A stretch of DNA of 64,000 nt from the NCBI RefSeq assembly GCF_009688945.1, contig NZ_AP021874.1, positions 3,658,001-3,722,000 of the forward strand, written 5' to 3'. The notes beneath the pieces are model-generated. The model worked only from the letters and a program-made list of their open reading frames with translations. It had not been told where the DNA came from and made no database searches. Both the position numbers and the translations under genes were made by a program. Source of the DNA: Desulfosarcina alkanivorans (GTDB lineage Bacteria > Desulfobacterota > Desulfobacteria > Desulfobacterales > Desulfosarcinaceae). Below are positions 27,556 to 36,122 of this stretch, in pieces (the first letter of the stretch is position 1; each line of letters begins with the position of its first letter).

Positions 27556-27963
27556 TCAGGGAAGGATGTCGATGGGCGTTCCGTCAGCGATGAGGGACCA
27601 GACCACATCCATGCCTGAATGGTTCAGGGCAATGCATCCGCCGGTCCTGCTCGCTCGGGCAGGAGATGTGGATGAAGGTATAGAACCGGCTTCCTGGATT
27701 GCGCCAGTCCATGACATACTGCCCTTCGGGGGTGGGCCATTCGCCCTCCTCCAGCTTGTCCCCTTCGGGCGCGCCGCCCAGGGCAATGGCAAAAGCATAC
27801 AGCACGCGGTCCCCGTGCATGAGCAGCAGCAGGCGCTCGGGTTTTTGACCACCACCCGGTCCGCTGTGACCACCTGCCACGCCGACACGATTGCCGGCGC
27901 CATGACAAAAGCCGACATCGTCAACAATAAAAAAAATGAGCGCACCCTGTTGGGCGCCCTCAC
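27556..27963 (-). pseudogene. Decayed L,D-transpeptidase (YkuD-like) gene with two frame changes
   Basis: Pieces of one protein lie in two frames. The first frame (from 27963) gives a signal peptide and start of the mature protein (RVRSFFLLLTMSAFVMAP... to VVVKN). A second frame (about 27850-27650) gives PERLLLLMHGDRVLYAFAIA, EWPTPEGQYVMDWRNP and FYTFIHISCPSEQDR. The first frame then resumes with TGGCIALNHSGMDVVW and DGTPIDIL. These are consecutive parts of the YkuD fold in proper order. The segment that should hold the catalytic His-Gly between HISCP and GGCIA is missing. Shifts occur near the run of A at 27842-27846 and near 27645. A sequencing error could explain one shift but not the deletion. 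Confidence 0.72.
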
Positions 27964-27975
27964 CGGCTTGACCGG

Positions 27976-28401
27976 TTAACGCTTCGGGAAAGCGATTTTA
28001 ATTTTTTCGCGGCCGTTCTTTTTCTTCACTTTGACCTCGAGGTCGATGCTGCTGTCGCGAATGCCCAGCGCCAGCGCCGTCTTGCCCTTGTCGGCTTCGA
28101 TGTGGGTCATCTGCCTGAAGGTTTCAAAAATTTCATGGCCCACATCCTTGCCCGGGGAGGGCAGCTCAGCGGGCCGGTATTCGGCGGAGACGGTGATCCG
28201 GCCGTCTTCGCTGCGGGAGATGGTGATCTGTTCCGCATTGCTGCCGACCCCGTGCAAAGCGGCCAGGGCAGCCCATTTCAAGGCTGCGCTGCGGGCATCG
28301 GGTTCGTCTTTTATCGTCGACATCTCCTTGAGCGGATCTGTCGTTGCGTAGCAATCGCACATGTCCTGAACGTTTTTATGGATACTGCCGGAATCCTTCA
28401 T
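27976..28401 (-). CDS. Protein of unknown function
   Basis: This 141-aa protein starts at the ATG at 28401, preceded by AGGGGG. It is hydrophilic with no signal peptide or membrane helix, and ends in a Lys/Arg-rich strand (VKVKKKNGREKIKIAFPKR). Charged alternating stretches suggest an alpha/beta cytoplasmic protein. I do not recognise the family. It lies 13 bases from the decayed transpeptidase gene and 165 bases from nuoN. Confidence 0.6.
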   Translation of the reverse strand: MKDSGSIHKNVQDMCDCYATTDPLKEMSTIKDEPDARSAALKWAALAALHGVGSNAEQITISRSEDGRITVSAEYRPAELPSPGKDVGHEIFETFRQMTHIEADKGKTALALGIRDSSIDLEVKVKKKNGREKIKIAFPKR

Positions 28402-28566
28402 GATGGGCCCCCTTATGGTTCGGTGGTCGTCGGGTCGGTCAATGGGCATCAACAACCCCTTTCAATGACAATCGGAAATATTACCATTTGACGGGAAACG
28501 TCAACGGCGGCGGAATGGACGGCAACCGGTCCCTATGCGGCGGTCGGCTCCCCCCTGCCGCCTTCG

Positions 28567-29982
28567 TCATGGCAAGCGCATAACGGCCGCCTGCACCAGG
28601 TCCAGCAGGGCCGTGGGATATATGCCGATGCCCACGATCAGGACAATCATGGCCAGGGCCGCCAGGCGGGCGGCCGGGGTCAGGGGGATGGCCGCGGCCG
28701 GGCGGTCGGGTTCATCCAGGTAGGCGGCCTTGAGCACCAGCAGGCAGTAGTACAGGGAAACGACGACGTTGGCCATGGCGATGACGACCAGGACCAGATA
28801 GCCCTTTTGCATGGCGGCCAGGAATATCATCAGCTTGCCGGCAAAACCGATGGTGGGCGGGATGCCGGCCAGGCTGAACAGGGCCAGCATCAGTGCCAGG
28901 GCCAGCAGGGGGCTGCGCCGGTGCAGGCCCGCCAGTTCACTGATCTGCAGGTTGCGGCCGTCATCGGCCACCCGGGTCATGACCATAAAACAGGTGTATT
29001 TCATGACCAGCACGGCCGCCCCGTAAAACAGGGCGCCGGCGTACCCGGCCGGTGTCATGCACAGCATGGCCAGCAGCAGGTAGCCGGCATGGGCGACACT
29101 GGAAAAGGCCATCAGCCGCTTGAAGTCCCGCTGGGCGATGGCGGCCAGGTTGCCCACGGTCATCGACACCACGGCCATGGCGATCAACCCCCGGGCCAGC
29201 ATGTCGCCGTTTCCCTGGGCCAGTGAAATCACGCGCAGCAAGACGGCCACGGCAGCCACCTTGGACACGGCGGCAATAAAAGTCGCCACCGGGTTGGGCG
29301 CGCCCTCGTATGCGTCGGGGGCCCAGAAGTGGAAGGGAAAGACAGCCAGTTTGAAAAACAGCCCGGCCAGGGTCAGCAGCAGGCCGGTGGCCACCATGGG
29401 CTGGCCCATCCTGGGGGGAATCAGATCGATCAGCCGGTCGATGTGCATGGCGCCGGTAGCCCCGTAAACCAGGGCCAGACCGAAAAGCATGATGGCCGAC
29501 GCACTGGCCCCCACCAGGAAATAGCGCAGGCCCGCAGCCATCCCCAGACGGCCCTCCCGGCGAAGAAAAACCAGGATATACAGCGAGTAGCTGGACAGTT
29601 CCAGGGCCAGGACCAGGGCCAGCAGGTGCACCGCCGAGGCCATGAGCGTCATGGCCAGGGTGCAGACGGCCAGCAGAAAAAAGCCTTCAGCGTGGTGCGC
29701 GGGTGCAACGCCCTTGAAGTCATCGCACAGGCAGACGACCAGAAAAAAACCGATGGCCAGGAGCACCTTGACCACCTGGGAGAAAAGATCCACGCGGTAG
29801 ACGCCGTTGAACAGGTCGCCGCCCATCGTGGCACAGGTCAGGCTGGCCGCGACCGTTACGGCGGCCATGGTGACGCCCAGGTGGTAATCCCGCTGCCGGT
29901 CCGGCTTCAGGCAGGCCAGCACCAGAAACAGGGCTGCCGCCAGCAGCAGGGTCATTTCGGGAAGGAGCAGGGTCCAGTTCAT
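28567..29982 (-). CDS. nuoN: NADH-quinone oxidoreductase subunit N (proton channel)
   Basis: This 471-aa antiporter-like membrane subunit has about 14 helices. Conserved features include the helix-7 lysine region GLFFKLAVFPFHFWAPDAYEG and the family stretch ELSSYSLYILVF. It is one of three homologous proton-translocating subunits of the complex I membrane arm. Its ATG overlaps the nuoM stop by four bases. It is last in the operon. Confidence 0.95.
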   Translation of the reverse strand: MNWTLLLPEMTLLLAAALFLVLACLKPDRQRDYHLGVTMAAVTVAASLTCATMGGDLFNGVYRVDLFSQVVKVLLAIGFFLVVCLCDDFKGVAPAHHAEGFFLLAVCTLAMTLMASAVHLLALVLALELSSYSLYILVFLRREGRLGMAAGLRYFLVGASASAIMLFGLALVYGATGAMHIDRLIDLIPPRMGQPMVATGLLLTLAGLFFKLAVFPFHFWAPDAYEGAPNPVATFIAAVSKVAAVAVLLRVISLAQGNGDMLARGLIAMAVVSMTVGNLAAIAQRDFKRLMAFSSVAHAGYLLLAMLCMTPAGYAGALFYGAAVLVMKYTCFMVMTRVADDGRNLQISELAGLHRRSPLLALALMLALFSLAGIPPTIGFAGKLMIFLAAMQKGYLVLVVIAMANVVVSLYYCLLVLKAAYLDEPDRPAAAIPLTPAARLAALAMIVLIVGIGIYPTALLDLVQAAVMRLP

Positions 29983-31454
29983 CTTAATCCTGTCAATTGA
30001 ACCGTGGCCGTATGGATCATGTCAAACAGCAGGCCCGGGAACAGCCCGAACAAGACGATCACCGACACCAGAATCACGCGGGGCACCGCCAGGGCGGCGG
30101 GGATGTCCGTCAGACCGGCGAATTTTTCCAGCGGCGGCCCGTAGCAGGTGTTCTGGACCACCCGCAGCATGAACAGCGCACCCACCGCCAGCGCACCGAT
30201 GGCCAGCGCACCGGCCACCGGGTAGACCCGCACGCAGGACATGAACACCACCAGTTCGCCCCAGAAGCTGGCCAGGCAGGGAACGCCGATGCCGGTCAGC
30301 GCGGCGATAATGAAAAAGGCGCTCGCCCGCGGCATGATCCGGCTCAGCCCGCCCAGTTCGGCGATGGCCTTGGTGTGGGTCCGGTCGTAAATATAGCCCA
30401 CCGAGGAGAAAAAGAGGGCCGTCATGATGCCGTGGGCAAACATCTGGAACACCGCCCCGTTCATGCCGTCGACGGTCATGGTGGACAGCCCCAAACCGAC
30501 GATGCCCATGTGCGACACGCTCGAGTAGCCGATCACGTATTTCAGGTCGGTCTGGCTCAGCCCGACGATGGCCCCGTATACAATCCCGCAGACCGCCAGC
30601 ACGGCCATAAGCGGCGCCCAGAACTGCCAGCCTTCCGGGCACAGGAAGATGCCCACCCGCAGGATGCCGAAGGCACCGATCTTCATCAACACGCCGGCGT
30701 GGATCATGGACACCGCCGTGGGTGCGGCCACATGGCCCACCGGCGACCAGGTGTGAAAGGGAAACACGCCGGCCAGGATGCCGAAACCGATGTAGAGCAT
30801 CAAAAAGGCCAGGCGCTGCTGGGCCGGCGAGAAGCGTTCCCCGTCCATCAGCGTCAGCAGGTCGAAGGTCAGGGTGCTAGCCTGGGACACCAGGTAGACG
30901 ATGGCCGGCAGGATCAGCGCGCTGCCGGCCAGCAGGTAGAGGGTCAGCTTCATGGCCCCGTACTCCTTGCGCGTGCTTCCCCAGACGGCGATGAGCAGGT
31001 ACATGGGAAACAGGGAGACATCGAACCATACGAAGATGAAAAACAGGTCCAGGCTCATGAACATGCCGAAGACGCCGGCCACGAGCAGGAACACCAGGGC
31101 GAAGAATTCCTTGACCCGCAGCTGCATCTCCCAGCAGGTCAGTACGGCGGTAAAAAAGACGATGCCGGTCAGCAGCAGCATGGGCAGGGCAAAACCGTCC
31201 ACCGCGTTGAAATAGGCGATACCCAGCGCGGGGATCCATTCCACCCGCTCGGCGAACTGGTAGCCGCCCGCCTGCTGGTCGTAGGCACAGTATAGATAGA
31301 CGGAGATAACCAGGGTCAGGCCGCTGAACACGGCGCCCACGATTTTAATGGCCTGCGTGTGCCGTCCGGGGATGGACAAAATCACCAGCAGGCCCACGGC
31401 GCAGCAGAGCAGCAGGGCCGTCAAAAAGGGGAAATGTGCCAGCTGGTAGGCCAT
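29979..31454 (-). CDS. nuoM: NADH-quinone oxidoreductase subunit M (proton channel)
   Basis: This 491-aa antiporter-like membrane subunit has signature regions FFIFVWFDVSLFPMYLLI, FPFHTWSPVGHVAAPTAVSM and SHMGIVGLGLS. The ATG at 31454, after GGGGCGGG, is preferred; an ATG at 31469 inside nuoL is also in frame. It is translationally coupled to nuoN. As in other complexes I, it contributes one proton channel of the membrane arm. Confidence 0.95.
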   Translation of the reverse strand: MAYQLAHFPFLTALLLCCAVGLLVILSIPGRHTQAIKIVGAVFSGLTLVISVYLYCAYDQQAGGYQFAERVEWIPALGIAYFNAVDGFALPMLLLTGIVFFTAVLTCWEMQLRVKEFFALVFLLVAGVFGMFMSLDLFFIFVWFDVSLFPMYLLIAVWGSTRKEYGAMKLTLYLLAGSALILPAIVYLVSQASTLTFDLLTLMDGERFSPAQQRLAFLMLYIGFGILAGVFPFHTWSPVGHVAAPTAVSMIHAGVLMKIGAFGILRVGIFLCPEGWQFWAPLMAVLAVCGIVYGAIVGLSQTDLKYVIGYSSVSHMGIVGLGLSTMTVDGMNGAVFQMFAHGIMTALFFSSVGYIYDRTHTKAIAELGGLSRIMPRASAFFIIAALTGIGVPCLASFWGELVVFMSCVRVYPVAGALAIGALAVGALFMLRVVQNTCYGPPLEKFAGLTDIPAALAVPRVILVSVIVLFGLFPGLLFDMIHTATVQLTGLR

Positions 31455-31456
31455 GG

Positions 31457-33361
31457 TCACCCGCCCCATGCGATAAAGAGAATCAGACCGACAACCGCCG
31501 CAAACATCACCATCAGCCGGTACTGGATCATGCCCGCGTGCAGCCAGGCCGCCACCCGGCCCAGGCTGACGGTCGAGCGGCCCAGTCCGTCCACGGCACC
31601 GTCAATCACCCGCCGGTCGTTGGCCGCAAACCACCGCGACACCCCCCGGTAGACCAGCGTGTCCAGTAAAAACCGGTAGAACCGGTCCAGGTACCAGCGC
31701 TGGCCGAACAGGTCCGCCAGCAGGGGGAAGCGCTCCACCCAGCCGATCCGGCTGGCCTTTGGCCGGCCGAATTCGAACCAGGCCTGCCCGATGGCCACCG
31801 CGGCCAGCAGGCAGGCGGCCACGGGCAGCCAGCCGTGGTGGGCCGCCGCCCCCGCCCCGCCGCCGGTGCGGGCCAGAAAATCCTGCAGCGGGGCCTGAAA
31901 AAATCCCAGGGCCAGCGTCACCCCCGCCAGACACCACAGCACCACCGCCATGGCCCGGTCGCCCCCGTGGCCCCGATCGCCGTGGCTGTCCGCCGGCGGG
32001 GCATCATCCCCACCATCCCGGGGAAACAGGAGAATGAAAATCAGGCGGAACGAGTAGTAGGTGGTCAGAAAAGCGCCCACGGCCGCTGCCAGAAAGGCGA
32101 CCGGGTGCCCGCTGTCCAGCAGGTGCCCCAGGATCAGTTCCTTGCTGAAAAACCCGGAAAAGGGCGGCAGGCCGGACAGCGCACCGGCCCCCACGATGGT
32201 ACAGGCGACCGCCGATTTCAGCCGGCGACCGCCCTGCCGCCCGATGGCGGCCATATCGTTGGTATGGCAGTGATGGATAAACACGCCGGCGCTCAGGAAC
32301 AGCAGGGCCTTGAAACCGGCATGGGTGACCAGGTGGAACACCCCTGCAAACAGGCTGCCGGCGCCCAGTCCCATGAGCATGAACCCCAGCTGGCTGATGG
32401 TGGAAAAGGCCCAGACCTGCTTGATGTCACGGGCCACCATGGCCATGGTGGCGGCCAGCAGCATGCTGACCGTGCCGATCGTCAGGCAGACCGCCATGGC
32501 TGTCGGCGACAGGGAAAAAAAACCGAACAACCGGGCAAAAAGATAAACACCGGCGGCCACCATGGTGGCCGAATGCAGCAGGGCGCTCACCGGTGTGGGG
32601 CCCTCCATGGCGTCGGGCAGCCAGGTGAGCAGCGGGAACTGGGCGCTCTTGCCGACGATGCCGCCGAAGATCAGCAGGGCGGTCAGCGTGGTCATGCCCG
32701 GCGACAATTGCGCCGCCACCGCGGCCGGATCAGTCAGCACCGGAATGTCCAGGGTCCCCAGTTGCAGCCAGAGCAGCACCAGCCCCAGCAAAAATGCCAC
32801 GTCGCCGGTGCGGGTCATCACGAAGGCCTTTTTCCCGGCCTCACTGGCGCTGAATGTGTCGAACCAGAAGCCGATCAGCAGGTAGGAGGCCAGTCCCACC
32901 AGTTCCCAGAAAATGTAGAGCTGCAGCAAGGAGCTGGAAACCGTCAGGCTCAGCATGGCCCAGGCGAACAGGGACATGCAGCCGTAATAGCGCCCGAAAC
33001 CCGGGTCCCCGGCCATGTATCCCAGCGAATAGACCTGGACGAGGAAACTGATCGCGGCCACCACGGTGAACATCAGCAGGCTGGTCGGGTCCAGCAGGAT
33101 GCCGAGGGGGATCGCCGTCTGTCCGGAAACCACCCAGACGGTCTGGAATACCAGCGGTGCCGGCATCTGCCAGTGCTGGACCAGCAGGGTGACCGCCGCC
33201 ATCAGGGACAGGCCGGCGGCGCCGATGGAGATAACCGCACTCAGCCGATGGCGCGACCGGGTGGCCACCATGATCACGCCGAAGGCCAGCAGCGGCAGGA
33301 TCAGGGCCGAAGCCGCAACGATCAGACTGAAGTGAAAAGGGGTCGCGGTGCCCATACTCAA
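31457..33361 (-). CDS. nuoL: NADH-quinone oxidoreductase subunit L (distal proton channel)
   Basis: This 634-aa protein is the largest antiporter-like subunit, with the C-terminal extension that forms the lateral amphipathic helix. Conserved stretches include FWELVGLASYLLIGFW, FPLLTWLPDAMEGPTPVSAL and HLVTHAGFKALLFLSAG. The TTG at 33361 lies six bases after GGAGG and overlaps the nuoK stop; an ATG two codons later is the alternative start. The loop around residue 450 is His/Asp/Gly-rich (residues DGGDDAPPADSHGDRGHGG). Confidence 0.95.
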   Translation of the reverse strand: MSMGTATPFHFSLIVAASALILPLLAFGVIMVATRSRHRLSAVISIGAAGLSLMAAVTLLVQHWQMPAPLVFQTVWVVSGQTAIPLGILLDPTSLLMFTVVAAISFLVQVYSLGYMAGDPGFGRYYGCMSLFAWAMLSLTVSSSLLQLYIFWELVGLASYLLIGFWFDTFSASEAGKKAFVMTRTGDVAFLLGLVLLWLQLGTLDIPVLTDPAAVAAQLSPGMTTLTALLIFGGIVGKSAQFPLLTWLPDAMEGPTPVSALLHSATMVAAGVYLFARLFGFFSLSPTAMAVCLTIGTVSMLLAATMAMVARDIKQVWAFSTISQLGFMLMGLGAGSLFAGVFHLVTHAGFKALLFLSAGVFIHHCHTNDMAAIGRQGGRRLKSAVACTIVGAGALSGLPPFSGFFSKELILGHLLDSGHPVAFLAAAVGAFLTTYYSFRLIFILLFPRDGGDDAPPADSHGDRGHGGDRAMAVVLWCLAGVTLALGFFQAPLQDFLARTGGGAGAAAHHGWLPVAACLLAAVAIGQAWFEFGRPKASRIGWVERFPLLADLFGQRWYLDRFYRFLLDTLVYRGVSRWFAANDRRVIDGAVDGLGRSTVSLGRVAAWLHAGMIQYRLMVMFAAVVGLILFIAWGG

Positions 33362-33678
33362 GGGGTTCCTCCCGTTTCGACTGCCGCGTCACCGAGCCCA
33401 GGGTCCACCGACCCGGTGCGCCGGTAGACCACCAGAATGGCGGCCAGCCCGACGGACACTTCCGTAGCGGCAATCGCCAGGATAAAAATGACAAACGCCT
33501 GCCCTTCCATCTGCTGCCAGTGCAGTGCCGCCCCCACAAAGGCCACCGCCGCCGCATTGAGCATGATTTCGATGGCCAGCAGCATCATGATCAGGTTGCG
33601 CCGGGCCAGGATGCCAAACATGCCCAGGGTAAACAGCAGGGCCGACAACAAAAGGATGTGGTTGAGCGGAACGATCAC
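33358..33678 (-). CDS. nuoK: NADH-quinone oxidoreductase subunit K
   Basis: This 106-aa protein has three helices. The two conserved membrane glutamates are in AIEIMLNA and AATEVSVGLA. It starts within the nuoJ stop (ATGA) and its own stop overlaps the nuoL start, so nuoJ-K-L are translationally coupled. It is part of the proton relay at the proximal end of the membrane arm. Confidence 0.95.
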   Translation of the reverse strand: MIVPLNHILLLSALLFTLGMFGILARRNLIMMLLAIEIMLNAAAVAFVGAALHWQQMEGQAFVIFILAIAATEVSVGLAAILVVYRRTGSVDPGLGDAAVETGGTP

Positions 33679-34202
33679 GGCGCCTCCTTTTGCCGGTCAG
33701 CGGACGGCGGACGGACCCGGATGCCCAGCACATAAGCGCCCACCAGGGCCACCAGCAGCAGCATGGATGCAATTTCCACGGCCAGCCAGTGGGCCTGGAA
33801 GAGGAAGACGCCGAACGTCATCGGCGATGCCTGGGCCGCCGATAGGGGAGCCCATCCCGAGGTGTCCCGGCCCACCAGCACCGTATTGACCAATAAGAAG
33901 CCGACACTGATGAAAATAGCCGGCAGCAGCTGCCCGGCCGGAAAGAACATGCCGGGCCTCTTTTTCAGCCGGATCATCATGATCAGGAAGAGAAAAAGCA
34001 CCATGATCGCGCCGGCATAGATGATAATCTCAAGGGCCGCCAGGAAGGGCGCCCCCAGCAGGTAAAAGAGCATGGCCGTTCCAAAAAAGGACAGCACCAG
34101 GTAGAGCACCGCATGGACCATGTTGCGCCGGGTGACGGCCAGCACGGTGGACGCGAGGATCAGCAGGGCGATGGCGTAAAACAAAAGGGTGAGTAGGGAC
34201 AT
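33675..34202 (-). CDS. nuoJ: NADH-quinone oxidoreductase subunit J
   Basis: This 175-aa protein has five helices. The family core is NMVHAVLYLVLSFFGTAMLF, followed by ALEIIIYAGAIMVLFLF, which includes the conserved pi-bulge helix residues. It lies 15 bases downstream of nuoI and overlaps nuoK by four bases. It belongs to the membrane arm near the quinone site. Confidence 0.95.
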   Translation of the reverse strand: MSLLTLLFYAIALLILASTVLAVTRRNMVHAVLYLVLSFFGTAMLFYLLGAPFLAALEIIIYAGAIMVLFLFLIMMIRLKKRPGMFFPAGQLLPAIFISVGFLLVNTVLVGRDTSGWAPLSAAQASPMTFGVFLFQAHWLAVEIASMLLLVALVGAYVLGIRVRPPSADRQKEAP

Positions 34203-34217
34203 GGCTCAATCACGATG

Positions 34218-34802
34218 TCAGGGTAAATTACTTTTCACATTCACCGGCGGCGCCTCACTGGCATGCTCGCCTTTCCCGCGTTGGTCCGTGGTCACGCCGG
34301 CATAGTCATAAAAGTTATAGGACGGGTCCTTGCCGCAGCCGTCCACCAGCAGGTCCTTTTTCTCAAACACCAGGGTCAGGATATCGCGCTGCACGTTCTC
34401 GAAGTCCGGCGTGAGCTGAATGGCCGACGTGGGACAGGCCTCTTCGCACAGGCCGCAATAGATGCAGCGGCCGAAGTTGATGCGGAACCAGCGGGCGTAG
34501 CGCCTTCCGTCCGGCTGTTCGGCACTCTGCATGCTGATGCAGCTGACCGGGCATACCGCCGAGCAGAGGTAGCAGGCCACGCAGCGCTCGCGGCCGTCCG
34601 GATCACGGGTCAGCACGATGCGGGCCCGCGAGCGGTCGGGCAGCTGCCGCTTGACCTCCGGATATGACTCGGTGATGGGCTTGCGCCCCAGGTGTCTGGC
34701 CGTGGTGGCAAACCCGTCCACCAGCGCCTTGAGGGCCGACCATGCCGAATTCTCATCAGGCTTCAGTGGTTTATGTGCTGTGGTTTTTTTCCTTGGGCCC
34801 AC
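34218..34802 (-). CDS. nuoI: NADH-quinone oxidoreductase subunit I (two [4Fe-4S] clusters N6a/N6b)
   Basis: This 194-aa protein has two ferredoxin motifs, [16 protein letters not shown] (near residue 75) and [16 protein letters not shown] (near 113), ligating N6a and N6b in the peripheral arm. The start is a GTG at 34802 with no strong binding site, so the exact N-terminus is uncertain. A 224-base gap containing repeat-like sequence separates it from nuoH upstream, which is unusual within a tightly packed operon. Confidence 0.92.
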   Translation of the reverse strand: MGPRKKTTAHKPLKPDENSAWSALKALVDGFATTARHLGRKPITESYPEVKRQLPDRSRARIVLTRDPDGRERCVACYLCSAVCPVSCISMQSAEQPDGRRYARWFRINFGRCIYCGLCEEACPTSAIQLTPDFENVQRDILTLVFEKKDLLVDGCGKDPSYNFYDYAGVTTDQRGKGEHASEAPPVNVKSNLP

Positions 34803-35026
34803 TTGGGATCTCCACAGTTTTCATTACTTCGGATCAAGGCCGCAGGATTTTTGTCACCGCCCAGCAAGCCCATCGGGATCTTCGTCAGGCGGTACATCGC
34901 GCCATTAAGGGTTCCAAGTGTTTTGGATGGTTCGGGTTCAGATCATTCGGTTTTCCCTCGAATCCTTGACGCCTCGCCCCCTTGCCCCCTCAGGCTACCC
35001 CCTGGAGCGAAAGGCGCCGCTTCTCA
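34803..35026. repeat. Gap within the nuo operon carrying sequences shared with the nuoG/nuoF gap
   Basis: No gene is visible. The 19-base stretch at 34835-34853 (CAAGGCCGCAGGATTTTTG) recurs with one mismatch at 38872-38890, and the 14-base CCTCGAATCCTTGA at 34956-34969 is the exact complement of 38639-38652. These shared blocks mark the two gaps as carrying copies of the same dispersed intergenic elements. Confidence 0.55.
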
Positions 35027-36016
35027 TCACATTGCGAACTGGATGAATGCCCCCGTCACCACAATATTTACCAAAGACACCGGAATCAGCACCTTCCACC
35101 CCAGGGCCATGAGCTGATCGTAACGCAGCCGCGGCAGGGTGCCGCGAATCCAGATCATGATCACGGCCACCATGACTATTTTCAGCATCAGCCAGACCAC
35201 CGGCGGCAGCCACGGCCCGCGCCAGCCCCCCAGAAAAAAGATGGCCGTCAGCGCGCCCAGCACCTGGATATGCACGTATTCTCCCAGAAAAAAGAGGCCG
35301 AAACGCATGCCGCTGTATTCGGTGTGAAACCCGGCCCCCAGTTCGTTCTCCGCTTCGGGCAGGTCGAAGGGAATGCGTTTGCTTTCGGCCATGGCGCCGA
35401 TCACGAAAATGGCGAACGAGACCGGCTGGAGCACGATGAACGGCACGCCGGCCTGGGCATCCACGATGGCTGTCAGGCTGAACGACCCGGCCAGCATCAC
35501 CACCGGCACCAGCGACAGGCCCAGGGCCAGCTCGTAGCTGATCATCTGGGCCGCACCGCGTATGCCCCCCAGCAGGGCGAACTTGGAGTTGGAGGCCCAT
35601 CCGCCCAGGGCCACGCCGTAGACGCCCAGCGAGGACAGGGCAAACACGAAAAGCAGCCCCACGTTCAGATCGGTGATCACCATGGGAACGGCGCGGCCAA
35701 ACACCCTTACATCTGGTCCCAGAGGCACCGCGGCGAACATCAGCATGGCCGTCACGGCCACCACGGCAGGTGCCAGTCGAAAAATGACCCCATCGGCCGC
35801 GGCCGGCACGATGTCCTCCTTGGTGAGCAGTTTGACGGCATCGGCGATGGGCTGCAGCAGGCCGAAAATCCCGGCCCGGTTGGGCCCCAGCCGGATCTGC
35901 AGCCGGGCCAGCAACTTGCGCTCCAGCCACACCAGGTAGCTGGCCGCCAGCAGCAGGCCGCTGAGCGTCACGGCGATCTTGATAAAAAGAATGGTGAGGC
36001 CTAACAAAAAATCCAT
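35027..36016 (-). CDS. nuoH: NADH-quinone oxidoreductase subunit H (quinone site)
   Basis: This 329-aa protein has eight helices. The family motifs are WLERKLLARLQIRLGPNRAG (about residues 30-49), GSFSLTAIVDAQ, and the acidic loop with AESKRIPFDLPEAENELGAG lining the quinone chamber. It anchors the peripheral arm to the membrane arm. It lies 106 bases downstream of nuoG. Confidence 0.95.
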   Translation of the reverse strand: MDFLLGLTILFIKIAVTLSGLLLAASYLVWLERKLLARLQIRLGPNRAGIFGLLQPIADAVKLLTKEDIVPAAADGVIFRLAPAVVAVTAMLMFAAVPLGPDVRVFGRAVPMVITDLNVGLLFVFALSSLGVYGVALGGWASNSKFALLGGIRGAAQMISYELALGLSLVPVVMLAGSFSLTAIVDAQAGVPFIVLQPVSFAIFVIGAMAESKRIPFDLPEAENELGAGFHTEYSGMRFGLFFLGEYVHIQVLGALTAIFFLGGWRGPWLPPVVWLMLKIVMVAVIMIWIRGTLPRLRYDQLMALGWKVLIPVSLVNIVVTGAFIQFAM

Positions 36017-36122
36017 GCGATCTCAGCCCGTCCAGGGGTTACGATGGCTTAACGAGCGATGCCCGCTACATTTCAACAATTCCGGGTCTTGACCCCCGCC
36101 GTTTCACCACGCCGGGGCATTG

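Noticed and set aside
31835-33427. A 530-codon open frame on the plus strand across nuoL
   Set aside because: Gln/His/Arg/Gly-rich shadow of nuoL with no conserved features.
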